Source: CAWKGC01 sp963849005
GTDB taxonomy: Bacteria; Pseudomonadota; Gammaproteobacteria; Burkholderiales; Usitatibacteraceae
Direction: 5' to 3'
DNA: 64,000 nt
NCBI GenBank assembly: GCA_963849005.1
Contig: CAWKGC010000028.1
Coordinates: forward strand, 242,688-306,687
A program made the position numbers and the translations under genes. Positions 44,283-54,200 of this stretch are shown here, piece after piece; position 1 is the stretch's first letter; each line of letters opens with the position of its first letter. The notes under the pieces were generated by a model, which searched no databases, was not told where the DNA came from, and saw only the letters and a list, made by a program, of their open reading frames with translations.

Positions 44283-45572
44283 TCAGCCGCCCTGCACAGC
44301 GGTGAAGGCCTCGCGCGCGGCGGCAAGCGTGGTGGCGATATCGGACTCGTCATGCGCGGCGGAGACGAAGCCGGCCTCGAACGCCGATGGCGCCAGATAC
44401 ACGCCGCGGGAAAGCATGGCGTGGAAGAAGCGGTTGAACCGATCGCGGTCGCATTCCATCACTTCTGCGTAGCCGGTCGGCACGGTCGCGCGGAAGAAAA
44501 TCCCGAACATGCCGCCAAGGCTGGTGCCGCAGAAGTCCACGCCTGCCGATCGCGCTTCCGCCGTGAGGCCGTCCACCAGCGCACGGGTGGTCTCGCCCAA
44601 TTTTTCGTAAAACCCCGGCGCCCGGGTGAGCCTCAGCGTGGCGAGCCCGGCGCTCACCGCGACCGGGTTTCCCGACAAGGTTCCCGCCTGGTACACGGGC
44701 CCGAGCGGCGCGAGCATCGCCATGATGTCGCGCCTGCCGCCAAAGGCGCCGACCGGGAGCCCGCCGCCGATCACCTTGCCGAGCGTCGTGAGGTCCGGCG
44801 TGATGCCATGGATGCCCTGCACGCCCTGCGGGCCGACGCGAAAGCCGGTCATCACTTCGTCGAAGATCAGCACCGTGCCGCTCGAGGTGCAAAGGTCGCG
44901 CAGGCGCTGCAGGTAGGCGCGCGGCGGGGCGATGAAGTTCATGTTGCCGGCAACCGGCTCGATGATCACCGCGGCGAGCTTCGGGCCATGCACGCGGAAC
45001 GCTTCTTCCAGCGCCTCGGGGTCGTTGAAATCGATCACGAGCGTCTTTGCCGTCATCTCGGCGGGCACCCCCGCTGAAGTGGGGTTGCCGAACGTCAACG
45101 CGCCAGAGCCGGCCTTCACGAGGAGGAAATCGCTGTGGCCGTGGTAGCAGCCCTCGAACTTGAGGATCAGGTCGCGGCCCGTGAAGCCGCGGGCCAGGCG
45201 TATCGCGCTCATCGTCGCCTCGGTTCCGGAACTGACCAGCCGGACCTGCTCGAGCGAAGGCAGGTGCCGGGTGAGCCATTCGGCCATCTCGAGTTCCAGT
45301 CCGGTAGGGGCACCGAACGACAGGCCGCGCGTCGCCGCTTCGGCCACCGCGCGCACCACTTCCGGATGGGCGTGGCCGGCGATCATCGGACCCCATGATC
45401 CGACGTAGTCGATGTAGCGATTGCCATCGACGTCCGTCAGGTGCGCACCATGCCCCTCGCGGAAGAACACCGGAGTGCCGCCGACGGCGCGAAACGCGCG
45501 CACCGGGGAGTTCACTCCGCCCGGGATGACCAGTTGCGACGCCTCGAAAAGGCGCTTGCTGTTCTCAAGCAT
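44283..45572 (-). CDS. hemL: HemL, glutamate-1-semialdehyde 2,1-aminomutase
   Basis: 429 residues. PLP enzyme converting glutamate-1-semialdehyde to ALA, the substrate of HemB encoded 3 kb away. PLP-lysine in TTLGKVIGGGLPVGAFGG; DEVMTGFRV with the cofactor-binding Asp; VSSGTEATMSAIRLAR near 120. The start MLENSKRLFEASQ at 45572 overlaps the thiE stop by 8 bases; an ATG at 45596 is less likely. Confidence 0.97.
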   Translation of the reverse strand: MLENSKRLFEASQLVIPGGVNSPVRAFRAVGGTPVFFREGHGAHLTDVDGNRYIDYVGSWGPMIAGHAHPEVVRAVAEAATRGLSFGAPTGLELEMAEWLTRHLPSLEQVRLVSSGTEATMSAIRLARGFTGRDLILKFEGCYHGHSDFLLVKAGSGALTFGNPTSAGVPAEMTAKTLVIDFNDPEALEEAFRVHGPKLAAVIIEPVAGNMNFIAPPRAYLQRLRDLCTSSGTVLIFDEVMTGFRVGPQGVQGIHGITPDLTTLGKVIGGGLPVGAFGGRRDIMAMLAPLGPVYQAGTLSGNPVAVSAGLATLRLTRAPGFYEKLGETTRALVDGLTAEARSAGVDFCGTSLGGMFGIFFRATVPTGYAEVMECDRDRFNRFFHAMLSRGVYLAPSAFEAGFVSAAHDESDIATTLAAAREAFTAVQGG

Positions 45573-46227
45573 GATCGTAGAGTCTCCGAAAATCATTTGC
45601 GACGGCGGCCGGGTCGGGCGCGCCGAACAGGGATTGGATGACCGCGAGCAGGTCGCAGCCGGCATCGACCAGCTCGCCGGCATTCCGAGGGGTGATGCCG
45701 CCGATGGCCACGACCGCCGGCCGGGGCCTGAGAGCGGTCGCGCGCGCGAGCAGCTCGAGGCCGGCGCGCGCCGCCCCGGGCTTGGTCCTCGAAGGAAAGA
45801 AGCTGCCGAATGCGATGTAATCCGCGCCGGCAGCCACCGCCCGCTCGGCGAGCGTGAAATCGTCGTAGCAGGATACCCCGACGATGCCGCCGCGCAGGAT
45901 TGCGCGGGCCTCGGCGACGCTGCCGTCGTCGCGGCCCAGATGCACGCCATCGGCCCCCACGGCGCTCGCAAGCCGTGGATCGTCGTTGATGATCAGCGGT
46001 ACGCCCGCCCCGCGGCAGCGCTCCGCAAGCGCAGCCGCCTGGGCTTGCCGCAAGCCCGCGCTTGCGTGCTTGTTCCGGTACTGCAGCATCGCCGCGCCGC
46101 CCGCGAGCACGGAATCGACCAGCGCGACGAGCTCCGCCGTGTCGTCAAGACCTGGGGTAATGGCATACAGGCCCCGCCCTACGCGCGCGGGCGCCAGGAG
46201 TTCAGTCGCGTTCAACTTCGCCGGCAT
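45565..46227 (-). CDS. thiE: ThiE, thiamine-phosphate synthase
   Basis: 220 residues. Joins HMP-diphosphate and thiazole phosphate. TIM-barrel features: LQYRNKHAS near 47 (pyrophosphate/Mg site, with RNK in place of the usual RxK), LIINDDPRLA, GVHLGRDDG, VGVSCYD, FGSFFPSRTKPGA and AIGGI. It overlaps thiD by 26 bases and hemL by 8 bases, so thiD-thiE-hemL is one transcriptional unit. Confidence 0.95.
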   Translation of the reverse strand: MPAKLNATELLAPARVGRGLYAITPGLDDTAELVALVDSVLAGGAAMLQYRNKHASAGLRQAQAAALAERCRGAGVPLIINDDPRLASAVGADGVHLGRDDGSVAEARAILRGGIVGVSCYDDFTLAERAVAAGADYIAFGSFFPSRTKPGAARAGLELLARATALRPRPAVVAIGGITPRNAGELVDAGCDLLAVIQSLFGAPDPAAVANDFRRLYDHA

Positions 46228-47041
46228 CCTCGCGTGCCCAGAAAAGGCGGTCGGGGATGTACTGGCCCATGCCGAGGCGGAACCCGTACTGCAGCGCCTG
46301 CCAGGTGTAGTCCTGCGCCTCGTAGACCGCTTCGGTCATCTCGAGGCCGCGGGCAAGGTTGGCGGCGAGCGCCGAGGCGAGCGTGCATCCGGAGCCGTGG
46401 TAACTGCCGGGCAGGCGCTGCCACGAGTCGGAACGCACCAGGCCGTCGCGATGATAGAGGGTGTTGATCACCTCCGGGGTCGCCTCGTGCGTGCCGGTCA
46501 CCAGGACGTACTCGCAGCCGATGTCGAGCAGGTGACGGGCAAGTTCGCCCAGGTCGGAGCCGGCTTCCTCGTCGTCTTCCTGCGCGAGGCGCCTGAGCTC
46601 GATCGTATTCGGGGTGATCACCGTGCTTTGCGGAACGAGCAGCTCGCGGATGGCGGCGACCATTTCGTCGCCGGCGAACTCGTCGCCGCGGCCCGAGGCA
46701 AATACCGGATCGAGAACCAGCGGGATGTCCGGGTAGTCGGAAACCACCTCTGCGATCACGGTCACGATCTCGATCGAGCCAAGCATGCCGATCTTGAACG
46801 CGGCAACCGGAATGTCCTCCAGGATGCAGCGCGCCTGGTCGGCGACCCAGTCGGGGTCGACCGCCAGGAAGGACTCGACGCCGACGGTGTCCTGGACGGT
46901 GATCGCAGTGACCACCGAGAGCGGGTGGCAGCCCATGCTTGCCAGCGTGAGGACGTCCGCCTGCAGGCCGGCGCCCCCGCTAGGGTCGCTCGCGGCGAAA
47001 GTCAGGACGGCGACGGGTTGCTGGTTTTCTGGGTCGGGCAT
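46202..47041 (-). CDS. thiD: ThiD, hydroxymethylpyrimidine/phosphomethylpyrimidine kinase
   Basis: 279 residues. Phosphorylates HMP and HMP-P for ThiE. Ribokinase-like fold: FAASDPSGGAGLQADVLTLA (substrate site), LVLDPVFASGRGDEF, VITPNTIE, and the anion hole/base GSGCTLASALAANLARG. The C-terminal extension (about 245-279) is longer than in E. coli ThiD. No TPP riboswitch motif was seen upstream, unlike thiC. Confidence 0.95.
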   Translation of the reverse strand: MPDPENQQPVAVLTFAASDPSGGAGLQADVLTLASMGCHPLSVVTAITVQDTVGVESFLAVDPDWVADQARCILEDIPVAAFKIGMLGSIEIVTVIAEVVSDYPDIPLVLDPVFASGRGDEFAGDEMVAAIRELLVPQSTVITPNTIELRRLAQEDDEEAGSDLGELARHLLDIGCEYVLVTGTHEATPEVINTLYHRDGLVRSDSWQRLPGSYHGSGCTLASALAANLARGLEMTEAVYEAQDYTWQALQYGFRLGMGQYIPDRLFWAREDAGEVERD

Positions 47042-47229
47042 GCGGTTGGCGTGGTTCCCGCCCGTTCGGGCGCGGCAATCCTCGGGGGTTACAGTTGAAA
47101 TCGCGGCAAGGGTTGCGCCGTGAATCCGCGCGTCGATACCATGGCGGGCGAGGTCGGAGGCTGCGGTTGCGTTCCGGATCTCATTCTACTTCATCGACCG
47201 AACCGGTCCTTCACCAGGAATGACAGAAC
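47042..47229. promoter_or_regulatory. thiD-rubredoxin divergent spacer
   Basis: 188 bases. On the minus strand TAGAAT (47183-47188) is a possible thiD -10, giving a leader of about 135 bases. That leader keeps the thiD frame open but has no ATG, GTG or TTG in frame, so it is not treated as coding. I see no riboswitch. An AGGA ribosome site precedes the rubredoxin ATG. Confidence 0.4.
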
Positions 47230-47412
47230 ATGAGCGAAGTTGCGCCGTACCAGACCTGGATGTGCAACGTCTGCGGGCTGGTCTACGAAGAAAGCGAAGG
47301 CTGGCCGGCAGACGGCATCGCGCCGGGGACCCGGTGGGAGTCGGTCCCGGCGAATTGGTCGTGCCCGGAATGCGGCGCGCGCAAGGAGGACTTCGAAAGG
47401 ATCGAAATCTAG
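47230..47412 (+). CDS. Rubredoxin
   Basis: 60 residues. Single-iron electron carrier. The four iron-ligand cysteines are in MCNVCG (Cys12, Cys15) and CPECG (Cys45, Cys48); the aromatic/Pro core GVYE-like GLVYEESEGWPADGIAPGT matches type I rubredoxins. It sits between thiD (divergent) and the pilG chemosensory genes, a frequent betaproteobacterial arrangement. Confidence 0.97.
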   Translation: MSEVAPYQTWMCNVCGLVYEESEGWPADGIAPGTRWESVPANWSCPECGARKEDFERIEI

Positions 47413-47584
47413 GAAATGTGAACTGCGTCACATCTTCTGAAAACGCTTGAAAACCACGGCCTTAGAGGTTGTTTTTACTGACCAAAAGGAATAATCTCAG
47501 CAGACCCTAAAGATGCTGCAGGCGGCGTTGCTCGTGGGAGGCGGCGTCGGGGCCATGCGCCCGCGGAACGCCTGGGGCGCACCC

Positions 47585-48004
47585 ATGGATCGCGAGGACA
47601 GCGTGGCAGATACCAAGAGTCTCGCCGGCGTGCGCGTGATGGTCATCGATGACAGCAATACCATCCGTCGCAGCGCAGAGATTTTTCTCATGCAAGCCGG
47701 CTGCCAGGTGATCCTGGCGGAGAACGGCTTCGACGCGCTGGCGAAGATCGCGGACCACCAGCCCGACCTGATCTTCGTCGACATCATGATGCCGCGCCTG
47801 GACGGGTACCAGACGTGCGCGCTGATCAAGAAAAGCGGCAAGCATCGCGAGACGCCGGTGATCATGTTGTCGTCCAAGGACAGCCTGTTCGACCGGGCGC
47901 GCGGGCGCATGGTGGGCTCCGACGAGTACCTGACCAAACCCTTTACCAAGGAAAGCCTGCTTCGCGCCGTGGAGACGCACCTTTCGCACCGCGATGCGGC
48001 CTGA
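47585..48004 (+). CDS. pilG: PilG, twitching-motility response regulator
   Basis: 139 residues from ATG 47585; a GTG at 47603 (VADTKSLAGVRV) with GAGGA upstream would give 133 and matches the family N-terminus about equally well. Single receiver domain: VMVIDDSNTIRR, phospho-acceptor in IFVDIMMPRLDGYQ, TPVIMLSSKDS and YLTKPFTKE. Signals from PilL to the pilus extension machinery. Followed by pilH after 35 bases. Confidence 0.93.
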   Translation: MDREDSVADTKSLAGVRVMVIDDSNTIRRSAEIFLMQAGCQVILAENGFDALAKIADHQPDLIFVDIMMPRLDGYQTCALIKKSGKHRETPVIMLSSKDSLFDRARGRMVGSDEYLTKPFTKESLLRAVETHLSHRDAA

Positions 48005-48039
48005 AACGAAATTGAACAAGTGGATGGGAGTTAGCTGAC

Positions 48040-48405
48040 ATGCCTGTTAAAAAGATCCTGGTCGTGGACGATTCACCGACCGAGCGCGCCTACATCGAGA
48101 ACCTCCTGAAGAAAAGGGGCTACGAGGTCATCGTCGCCGAAAGCGGTGAACAGGGCATCGAGAAGGCCAGGTCCGGACAGCCCGACCTGATCCTGATGGA
48201 CGTGGTGATGCCCGGGCTGAACGGCTTCCAGGCCACGCGGGCCATCACCCGCGAGGAGAGCACCAAGCACATTCCCGTCATCATCTGCACGACCAAGGAC
48301 CAGGAGACCGACAAGATCTGGGGACTGAGGCAGGGGGCGAAGGATTACGTGACCAAGCCCCTCGACGAAACCGACCTGATCGAGAAGATCAAGGCGCTCG
48401 GCTAG
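48040..48405 (+). CDS. pilH: PilH, twitching-motility response regulator
   Basis: 121 residues, a single receiver domain: ILVVDDSPTERAYIENLLKKRG, acceptor in LILMDVVMPGLNGFQATRAI, PVIICTTKDQETDKIWGLRQG and YVTKPLDE. The Thr/Lys switch residues are intact. Second CheY-like protein of the pil chemosensory system, 5 bases before pilI. Confidence 0.95.
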   Translation: MPVKKILVVDDSPTERAYIENLLKKRGYEVIVAESGEQGIEKARSGQPDLILMDVVMPGLNGFQATRAITREESTKHIPVIICTTKDQETDKIWGLRQGAKDYVTKPLDETDLIEKIKALG

Positions 48406-48410
48406 CACCC

Positions 48411-48923
48411 ATGGCGCGCAAGGTCGGGCTGCGGGAATTCCAGATTCAGGTCGCCGAGCGGCTGCGAACCGCCGCGACCCGCAAGGCGGTTGCGTCGAAG
48501 CTCGGTTTCCAGATCGGCGCGAGCAACTGGTTTGTCGCGCTCGAACAGGTGAGCGAGGTGATACCGGTGCCGCAGCCAATGGCGGTGCCGCTCACGAAGC
48601 CGTGGTTCCGCGGTGTTGCGAATGTCCGCGGCAAGCTTTACAGCATCATCGACTTCGCGCAGTTCCAGGGCGGGGAGCCGATCGGCGCGGGGATGGAAAG
48701 GCGCGTGGTCCTGATTTCGGAGAAGCTGGTAGGCGGCGCAGGGATCGTGGTGAGCCGGATGCTCGGGTTGCGAAACCCCGAGCAGTTCACATCCGCGGAA
48801 AAGCCCGCGGACGCAGCGCCCTGGGTGGCTGGAGTGTTCACCGATGCCGCCGGCATCGAGTGGACTGAACTGGATTTGCCGGTACTCGCGCGCGAGCCGC
48901 GTTTCCTCGAGGTCGGCGCATAG
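48411..48923 (+). CDS. pilI: PilI, CheW-like adaptor
   Basis: 170 residues. CheW-fold scaffold coupling PilJ to PilL. It shows LGFQIGASNWFVALEQVSEVIPVP, WFRGVANVRGKLYSIIDFAQF and the Arg-containing VLISEK segment, typical of PilI. Followed by pilJ after a 69-base spacer. Confidence 0.93.
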   Translation: MARKVGLREFQIQVAERLRTAATRKAVASKLGFQIGASNWFVALEQVSEVIPVPQPMAVPLTKPWFRGVANVRGKLYSIIDFAQFQGGEPIGAGMERRVVLISEKLVGGAGIVVSRMLGLRNPEQFTSAEKPADAAPWVAGVFTDAAGIEWTELDLPVLAREPRFLEVGA

Positions 48924-48992
48924 GAAAACGGGAGGCGGCGCCGCAGGCGATCGCACCGACAGACGCAAACGAAGCGAAGCTGGAGCAAAAAA

Positions 48993-51231
48993 ATGGCCAA
49001 AGCGCAAGCGATGAAACCGAAGTCACCGATGACCGGCTGGTTCAAGAAGCTCACGGGCGCGAAGCCCAAGGCTTCCGCGCGCCCGGCGGCATTGCCTTCG
49101 TCGACCGTCACCAATATCCCCGCCAATACGGGCACCGGGACGCGGCCTGTTCCAGTGCAGGCGGCAAGGAAGGCCGCCAGGCCGGCCGGCGGCGGGGGGC
49201 TCGCGAACTTCCGGCTGCCTGTGATCGGCGACCGGCCGCTGACGATTCAGCTGCAAGTGCTGGGAACGGCGGCGGCGCTGTTCTTTGCGCTCGCCGCGAT
49301 GATGGTTTTCCTGGACGTCCGCGCGCGCGCGGACAACGCGGCGTACATCACGATCACTTCGCAAATGCAGTACCACACGCAGCGGCTGGCCAAGGCGGCG
49401 AGCCTTGCCGCGCGCGGCCAGCAGCAGGCCTTCGCGCAGGTGCAGAACAGTCGCGACGAGTTTGCGCAGTACCTGAAGGTCCTGCAGGACGGCGGACTCG
49501 CATTCGATGTGAACGTGCCGTCCGCGGCGACCACCGATGAACTCAGGTCCAACCTCGACGAACTCGGCAAGCGCTGGCCGGCCTCTGCGAACGAGGCCAC
49601 GGCGATCCTGGCGGCGAAGGGCGACCTTGTGTCCTTGTCCCGGAACATCGCCGAGACCCGGGTGGGCGCGGAAGAAATGGCCACGCTCTCGCTGGAACTT
49701 GCCGCCCTGATGGCGCAGTCGGGCTCTCCTCCCGCGCAGGTGTTGCGCGCCAGCCGCATCACCTTCCTCGCCGAGCGGCTGGGCCGCGGCTCCGCGCTGA
49801 TCCTGGGCTCCGAGATCATCGATCCGGAGGTGCCGTTCCTGATCGGCAAGGACACCAACGACATGCGCGAGCTGATCAAGGCGTTCGAGTCGGGGTCGGA
49901 GAGCCTGGGCATCGTGCCGGTGCGCGATGCCGAAGCGCGCGCCAAGCTGAGCCAATTGAAGCAGCAGTTCGTCCTGTTCGAGCAAAACGTCGGCCCGATC
50001 CTTCGCGACTTGCAGAAACTCGTCTCGGCGCGGCAGGCTGGCGCGCAGCTGGTCGCAGGCAGCGAGCAGCTGCAGAATTCGGTGTGCGAAAGTGCAGGGC
50101 GCGATCCAGGCGGACCGGCCCGTGGCAACCCTTGTGGCGGCAGCGGTTTTCGCCCTGCTGTTCCTGGTCACGCTGGTCCTGATGGCCCTGGTCTTCCTCG
50201 CCGACACGCGGCGCAGCGCGGCCGAAGCGGAATCCGAGAACAGGCGCAACCAGGAGGCGATTCTCCGGCTGCTCAACGAGATGGGCGACCTGGCCGACGG
50301 CGACCTGACCGTAAAGGCGCAGGTGACCGAGGACATCACGGGCGCCATCGCGGACTCGATGAACTACACCATCGACGAGCTGCGTACCCTGGTGACGGGC
50401 GTGAACAACGCCGCCATCCAGGTGACGCAGAAGACCGCGCAGGCGCAGTCGACGTCCGCGGAACTTCTCGGCGCCGCGGAACGCCAGTCGAAGGAGATCG
50501 AGGACACGACGGCGCAGGTGCTGCAGGTCTCGAAGTCGATCTCGCAGGTGTCCGCCACCGCTGAGGAGAGCGCGCGAGTCGCGCAACGCTCGCTTGCCGC
50601 GGCCGACAAGGGGCGGCTCGCGGTGCAGAACTCGATCACCGGCATGACCGACATCCGCGAGCAGATCCAGGAAACGTCGAAGCGCATCAAGCGACTCGGC
50701 GAAAGCTCCCAGGAGATCGGCGAGATCGTGGAATTGATCTCGGACATTACCGAGCAAACGAACGTGCTGGCGCTGAACGCGGCGATCCAGGCCGCGTCCG
50801 CGGGAGAGGCCGGACGCGGCTTCTCGGTGGTTGCGGAGGAAGTCCAGCGATTGGCGGAACGCTCGGCGGAAGCGACCAAGCAGATCGGCGCGATCGTGAA
50901 GACCATTCAGGCCGACACACAGGATGCGGTGGCGGCCATGGAGAAGTCGACGCAGGGCGTGGTCGAAGGCGCGAAGCTGTCGGACGCCGCCGGCCAGGCC
51001 CTCACCGAGATCGACTCGGTGACCAAGAACCTCGCGCAGCTGATCCAGCAGATCTCCACGGCAACGCAATCGCAGGCGACGGCGACGACCAAGGTCGCCC
51101 AGAACATGCAGGACATTCTCGAGATCACGCGCCAGACGACGCGCGGCACGCAACAGACGGCCGCCTCGATCAAGGACCTGGCGAGCGTGGCGCAGGAATT
51201 GAAGAGCTCGGTGGCCGGCTTCAAGCTCTAG
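48993..51231 (+). CDS. pilJ: PilJ, methyl-accepting chemotaxis-type receptor (one frame change)
   Basis: About 745 residues after bridging one extra base near 50085 (reads SVCE before, SVxKVQGAIQAD after). A long Ala/Pro/Lys-rich cytoplasmic start is followed by a membrane helix (about 89-109), a periplasmic PilJ sensing region, a second helix (VATLVAAAVFALLFLVTLVL), HAMP and a signalling domain. The hairpin tip, ITEQTNVLALNAAIQAASAGEAGRGFSVVAEEV, is intact. Feeds pilus-contact signals to PilI/PilL. The frame change lies between the periplasmic part and the second helix. Confidence 0.92.
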
Positions 51232-51255
51232 GCCGACCCCACCGCCGACTTACCG

Positions 51256-54200
51256 ATGGCAGCCCACCCGGCCCAAGGCTTCGATCTCGGACCCCTCACG
51301 TGGGTCAAGACGGAGATCGACCATTCGCTGAACCAGGCGCGCGACAACCTGGACAAGCTGGCGGACTCGCCGGGCGAGCGGGCGCCGGTCAGGTACATCC
51401 TCACGCACCTGCACCAGGCGACCGGCGCTCTGGCGATGGTCGGGCTTGGCGCCGCCACGCGTTTCAACGAGGAACTCGAGAAGCTGGTCGCTTCGCTGGA
51501 AAACGCCGAGGACGTCGCCGTCGCTCGCCTCGTCCCGGTGGCCAGGAAGGGCATTTCCTCGCTCGGAGCCTATCTCGACGCGCTGATCCAGGGCGAGCCG
51601 GACCACCCGATGGTGCTGCTGCCCGCCTACATCGAGCTGAACCGCGCGCATGGCGCGTCGGACGCGGGCGAAGGCGATCTTTTCTATCCCGACCTGACGG
51701 TGCCGCTGCCGCCATCGGCCGAAGGCAAGACCGTGCTCGACGACGCGGTGCTGGCGAAAGCGCTTTCGCACCAGCGCGCGCAGTACCAGCAGGGGCTCCT
51801 GAAGATGTTGCGCGGCGCCGAGGTGCCCGAGGCGCTGAGGCTCATGCATGGCGCGGTCGCCGCGATCGAGACCATGCAATCGGCCACGCCGAACCGCGCC
51901 TTCTGGACTTCGGCCGCGGGCTTCCTCGACGCGCTGGCATTCGAGGGCCTCGAGCTCAACGCCGGCGCGAAGCAGTTGTTCGCCAAGCTCGACCAGCAGG
52001 TGAAGCAGTTGATCGACGGATCGAACAAGGTTTCGGAGCGCCTGTTTCGCGACCTGCTGCTGGTCGTCGGGCGAAGCCGCACCGTCACCGATCGCATCCG
52101 CCTGCTGAAGGACGCGTTCCGCCTGGAAGAACTGCTCGAGCGGCCGGACCGCCCGCTCAGCGACCTCGGCGACGAAGCGCTCAAGGGCCTGCTGCGCGAG
52201 TTGCGCGAGCTGACCGCGATGCAGAAGGACACGTGGCTGAAGTACACCAGCGGCAATCGCGCAGCGATCGAGCCCTTCGGCAAGCAGGCGCTGCAGCTTG
52301 CCGACCGCGCGGCGAAGCTGCCCAACCGGGACCTGCAGTACGTGATGGTGCGACTCACCGACGTGGCGCCCGCGCTGAAGGCCAAGCAATCCCCGCCTTC
52401 CGAGGCGCAAGCGCTCGAGGTGGCCACGGCGCTCCTGTTCGTCGAGACCGCGCTCGAAAACTATTTCAAGCTGGGCGCGGACATCGCGCGCCAGGCGCGC
52501 GCCGTGACCGACCGCCTGAAGGCGGCCGCCGCCGGGCAGGAGCTGCCGGCGCTCGACCCCGCCGACCGCGGCTTCCTGGACGAGATGACCCGCCGGGCGC
52601 AGGAAAAGCTGCTGGTCTTCCAGGTCGGCCAGGAAGTGCAGGTGAACCTGCAGAACATCGAGCAGGTGCTGGACGGATTCTTCCGTGATTCCTCGCGCAG
52701 GGAAGAGCTGCACGCGCTGCCGCAGCAGTTCGCGCAAGTGCAGGGTGCGCTGATGATCATGGAACTCAACGAGGCGGCGGAGCTGAACGGCGCCGTGATG
52801 GCGCGCGTGAAGCAGTTCGCCGATGGCTCGGTGGAGGGCGACGGGCACTGCGGCGGAAATGGTTGCCGACGGCCTTTCCGCGCTCGGGCTCTACATCACC
52901 GCGATGCAGCAGGGCGCGTCCAGGCCGGTCGATGCCCTGCATCCGGCGCTGGTGCGATTCGGGCTGGTGCAGGCGCCGCACGTCGATTGCCGCCGAGGAA
53001 TCGAAGAAGACCGGCACCATTTCGCCGCTCGACATCGAAGTGCACAAGCAGAAGGTGCAGGCGCTCTATGACGACTGGCGCGAGGCGCCGGCGGAAGCAG
53101 CCAAGGAAAAGCTCGAGAAGGCCGTCGACGAGTTGAATCGCGATGCCGCCGTGATATCGGACACGACAGTCGCCCGGCAAAGCGCGCAGGCGCTCGAAAT
53201 GCTCAAGAGCGCCGCAGGAGCCGGCCACTACCGGCATGTGCGAAGCGATGAAGGAGCCTGGCGCCGGACAACGCCCCGCAGGCCCCGGCGCCGCAAGTGG
53301 TGCAGATGCTGGACGCGCCGGGCGCGGAAATCGACCAGGAGCTGCTCGACATCTTCCTCGAGGAGGCCGTCGAGGTCATCCGACGATCACCGAGAGCCTC
53401 GCCGCGTGCCGCAAGTTCCCGCACGACCGCGAGGCGCTCACCACCATCCGCCGCGGCTTCCACACGCTCAAGGGCAGCGGCCGCATGGTGGGCCTGACCG
53501 ACATGGGCGAAATGGCCTGGCAGGTCGAGCAGGTGATGAACAAGTGGTTGAAGGAAGAGCGGCAGGCCACGCCCGGCCTGCTCGGAATCATCGAGCTGGC
53601 GCGCACCAGGTTCGGCGGTTGGGTCGAGTCGTTGCGAGCGGGCAGGGAGACGCGCATCGACGGCGCCGAACTCACGCGCTACGCGGACATGCTGAAGGAC
53701 GACATCGAGCCGCCGGCGCTGGTAGCGGGCGAGGCGTGCCCCCGCCGCAAGGCCGCCCACCGCCACGTTCACGCGCCGGCCGAAGGAAGAGGTGCTGGTG
53801 ACGCTCCTGGCGAACATCGCCGAGGAGATCGCGGGCGACCCGGACATCGAGATGCCCGCCGAAGAGCCGGCAGGAGGAAGTCGATCGCCGCGCGCCGGAG
53901 GACGTCGCCGGAAGAGATGCCGACTCTCGCCATGCCGAGAGAAGTTGCCGGCGGCGGACATGCCGACGCTCGACTGGCGTCGCCGGAGGAAACGCAGGTG
54001 CGAGCGCCGGAGCCCGAGGAGTTGGTCTTCGAAACGATCGGCCTCATGCCCGAGGTGGAGCCCGTGACCGCCGGAAGCGCCGAGGGAACTCGAGCCGAGT
54101 CCGCCGACGCAGTCGCCGAGGAACTCCCGGCGCTGGAACGCCAGCCGTCGAGTTCCTGTGGCGGAGGAAATCGCGGAGCCGGACGTTGCCATCGGCGAGA

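Noticed and set aside
47042..47160. N-terminal extension of thiD or a second TPP riboswitch
   Set aside because: The frame is open but has no start codon, and the CUGAGA and AACCTGATC elements of the thi-box are absent.
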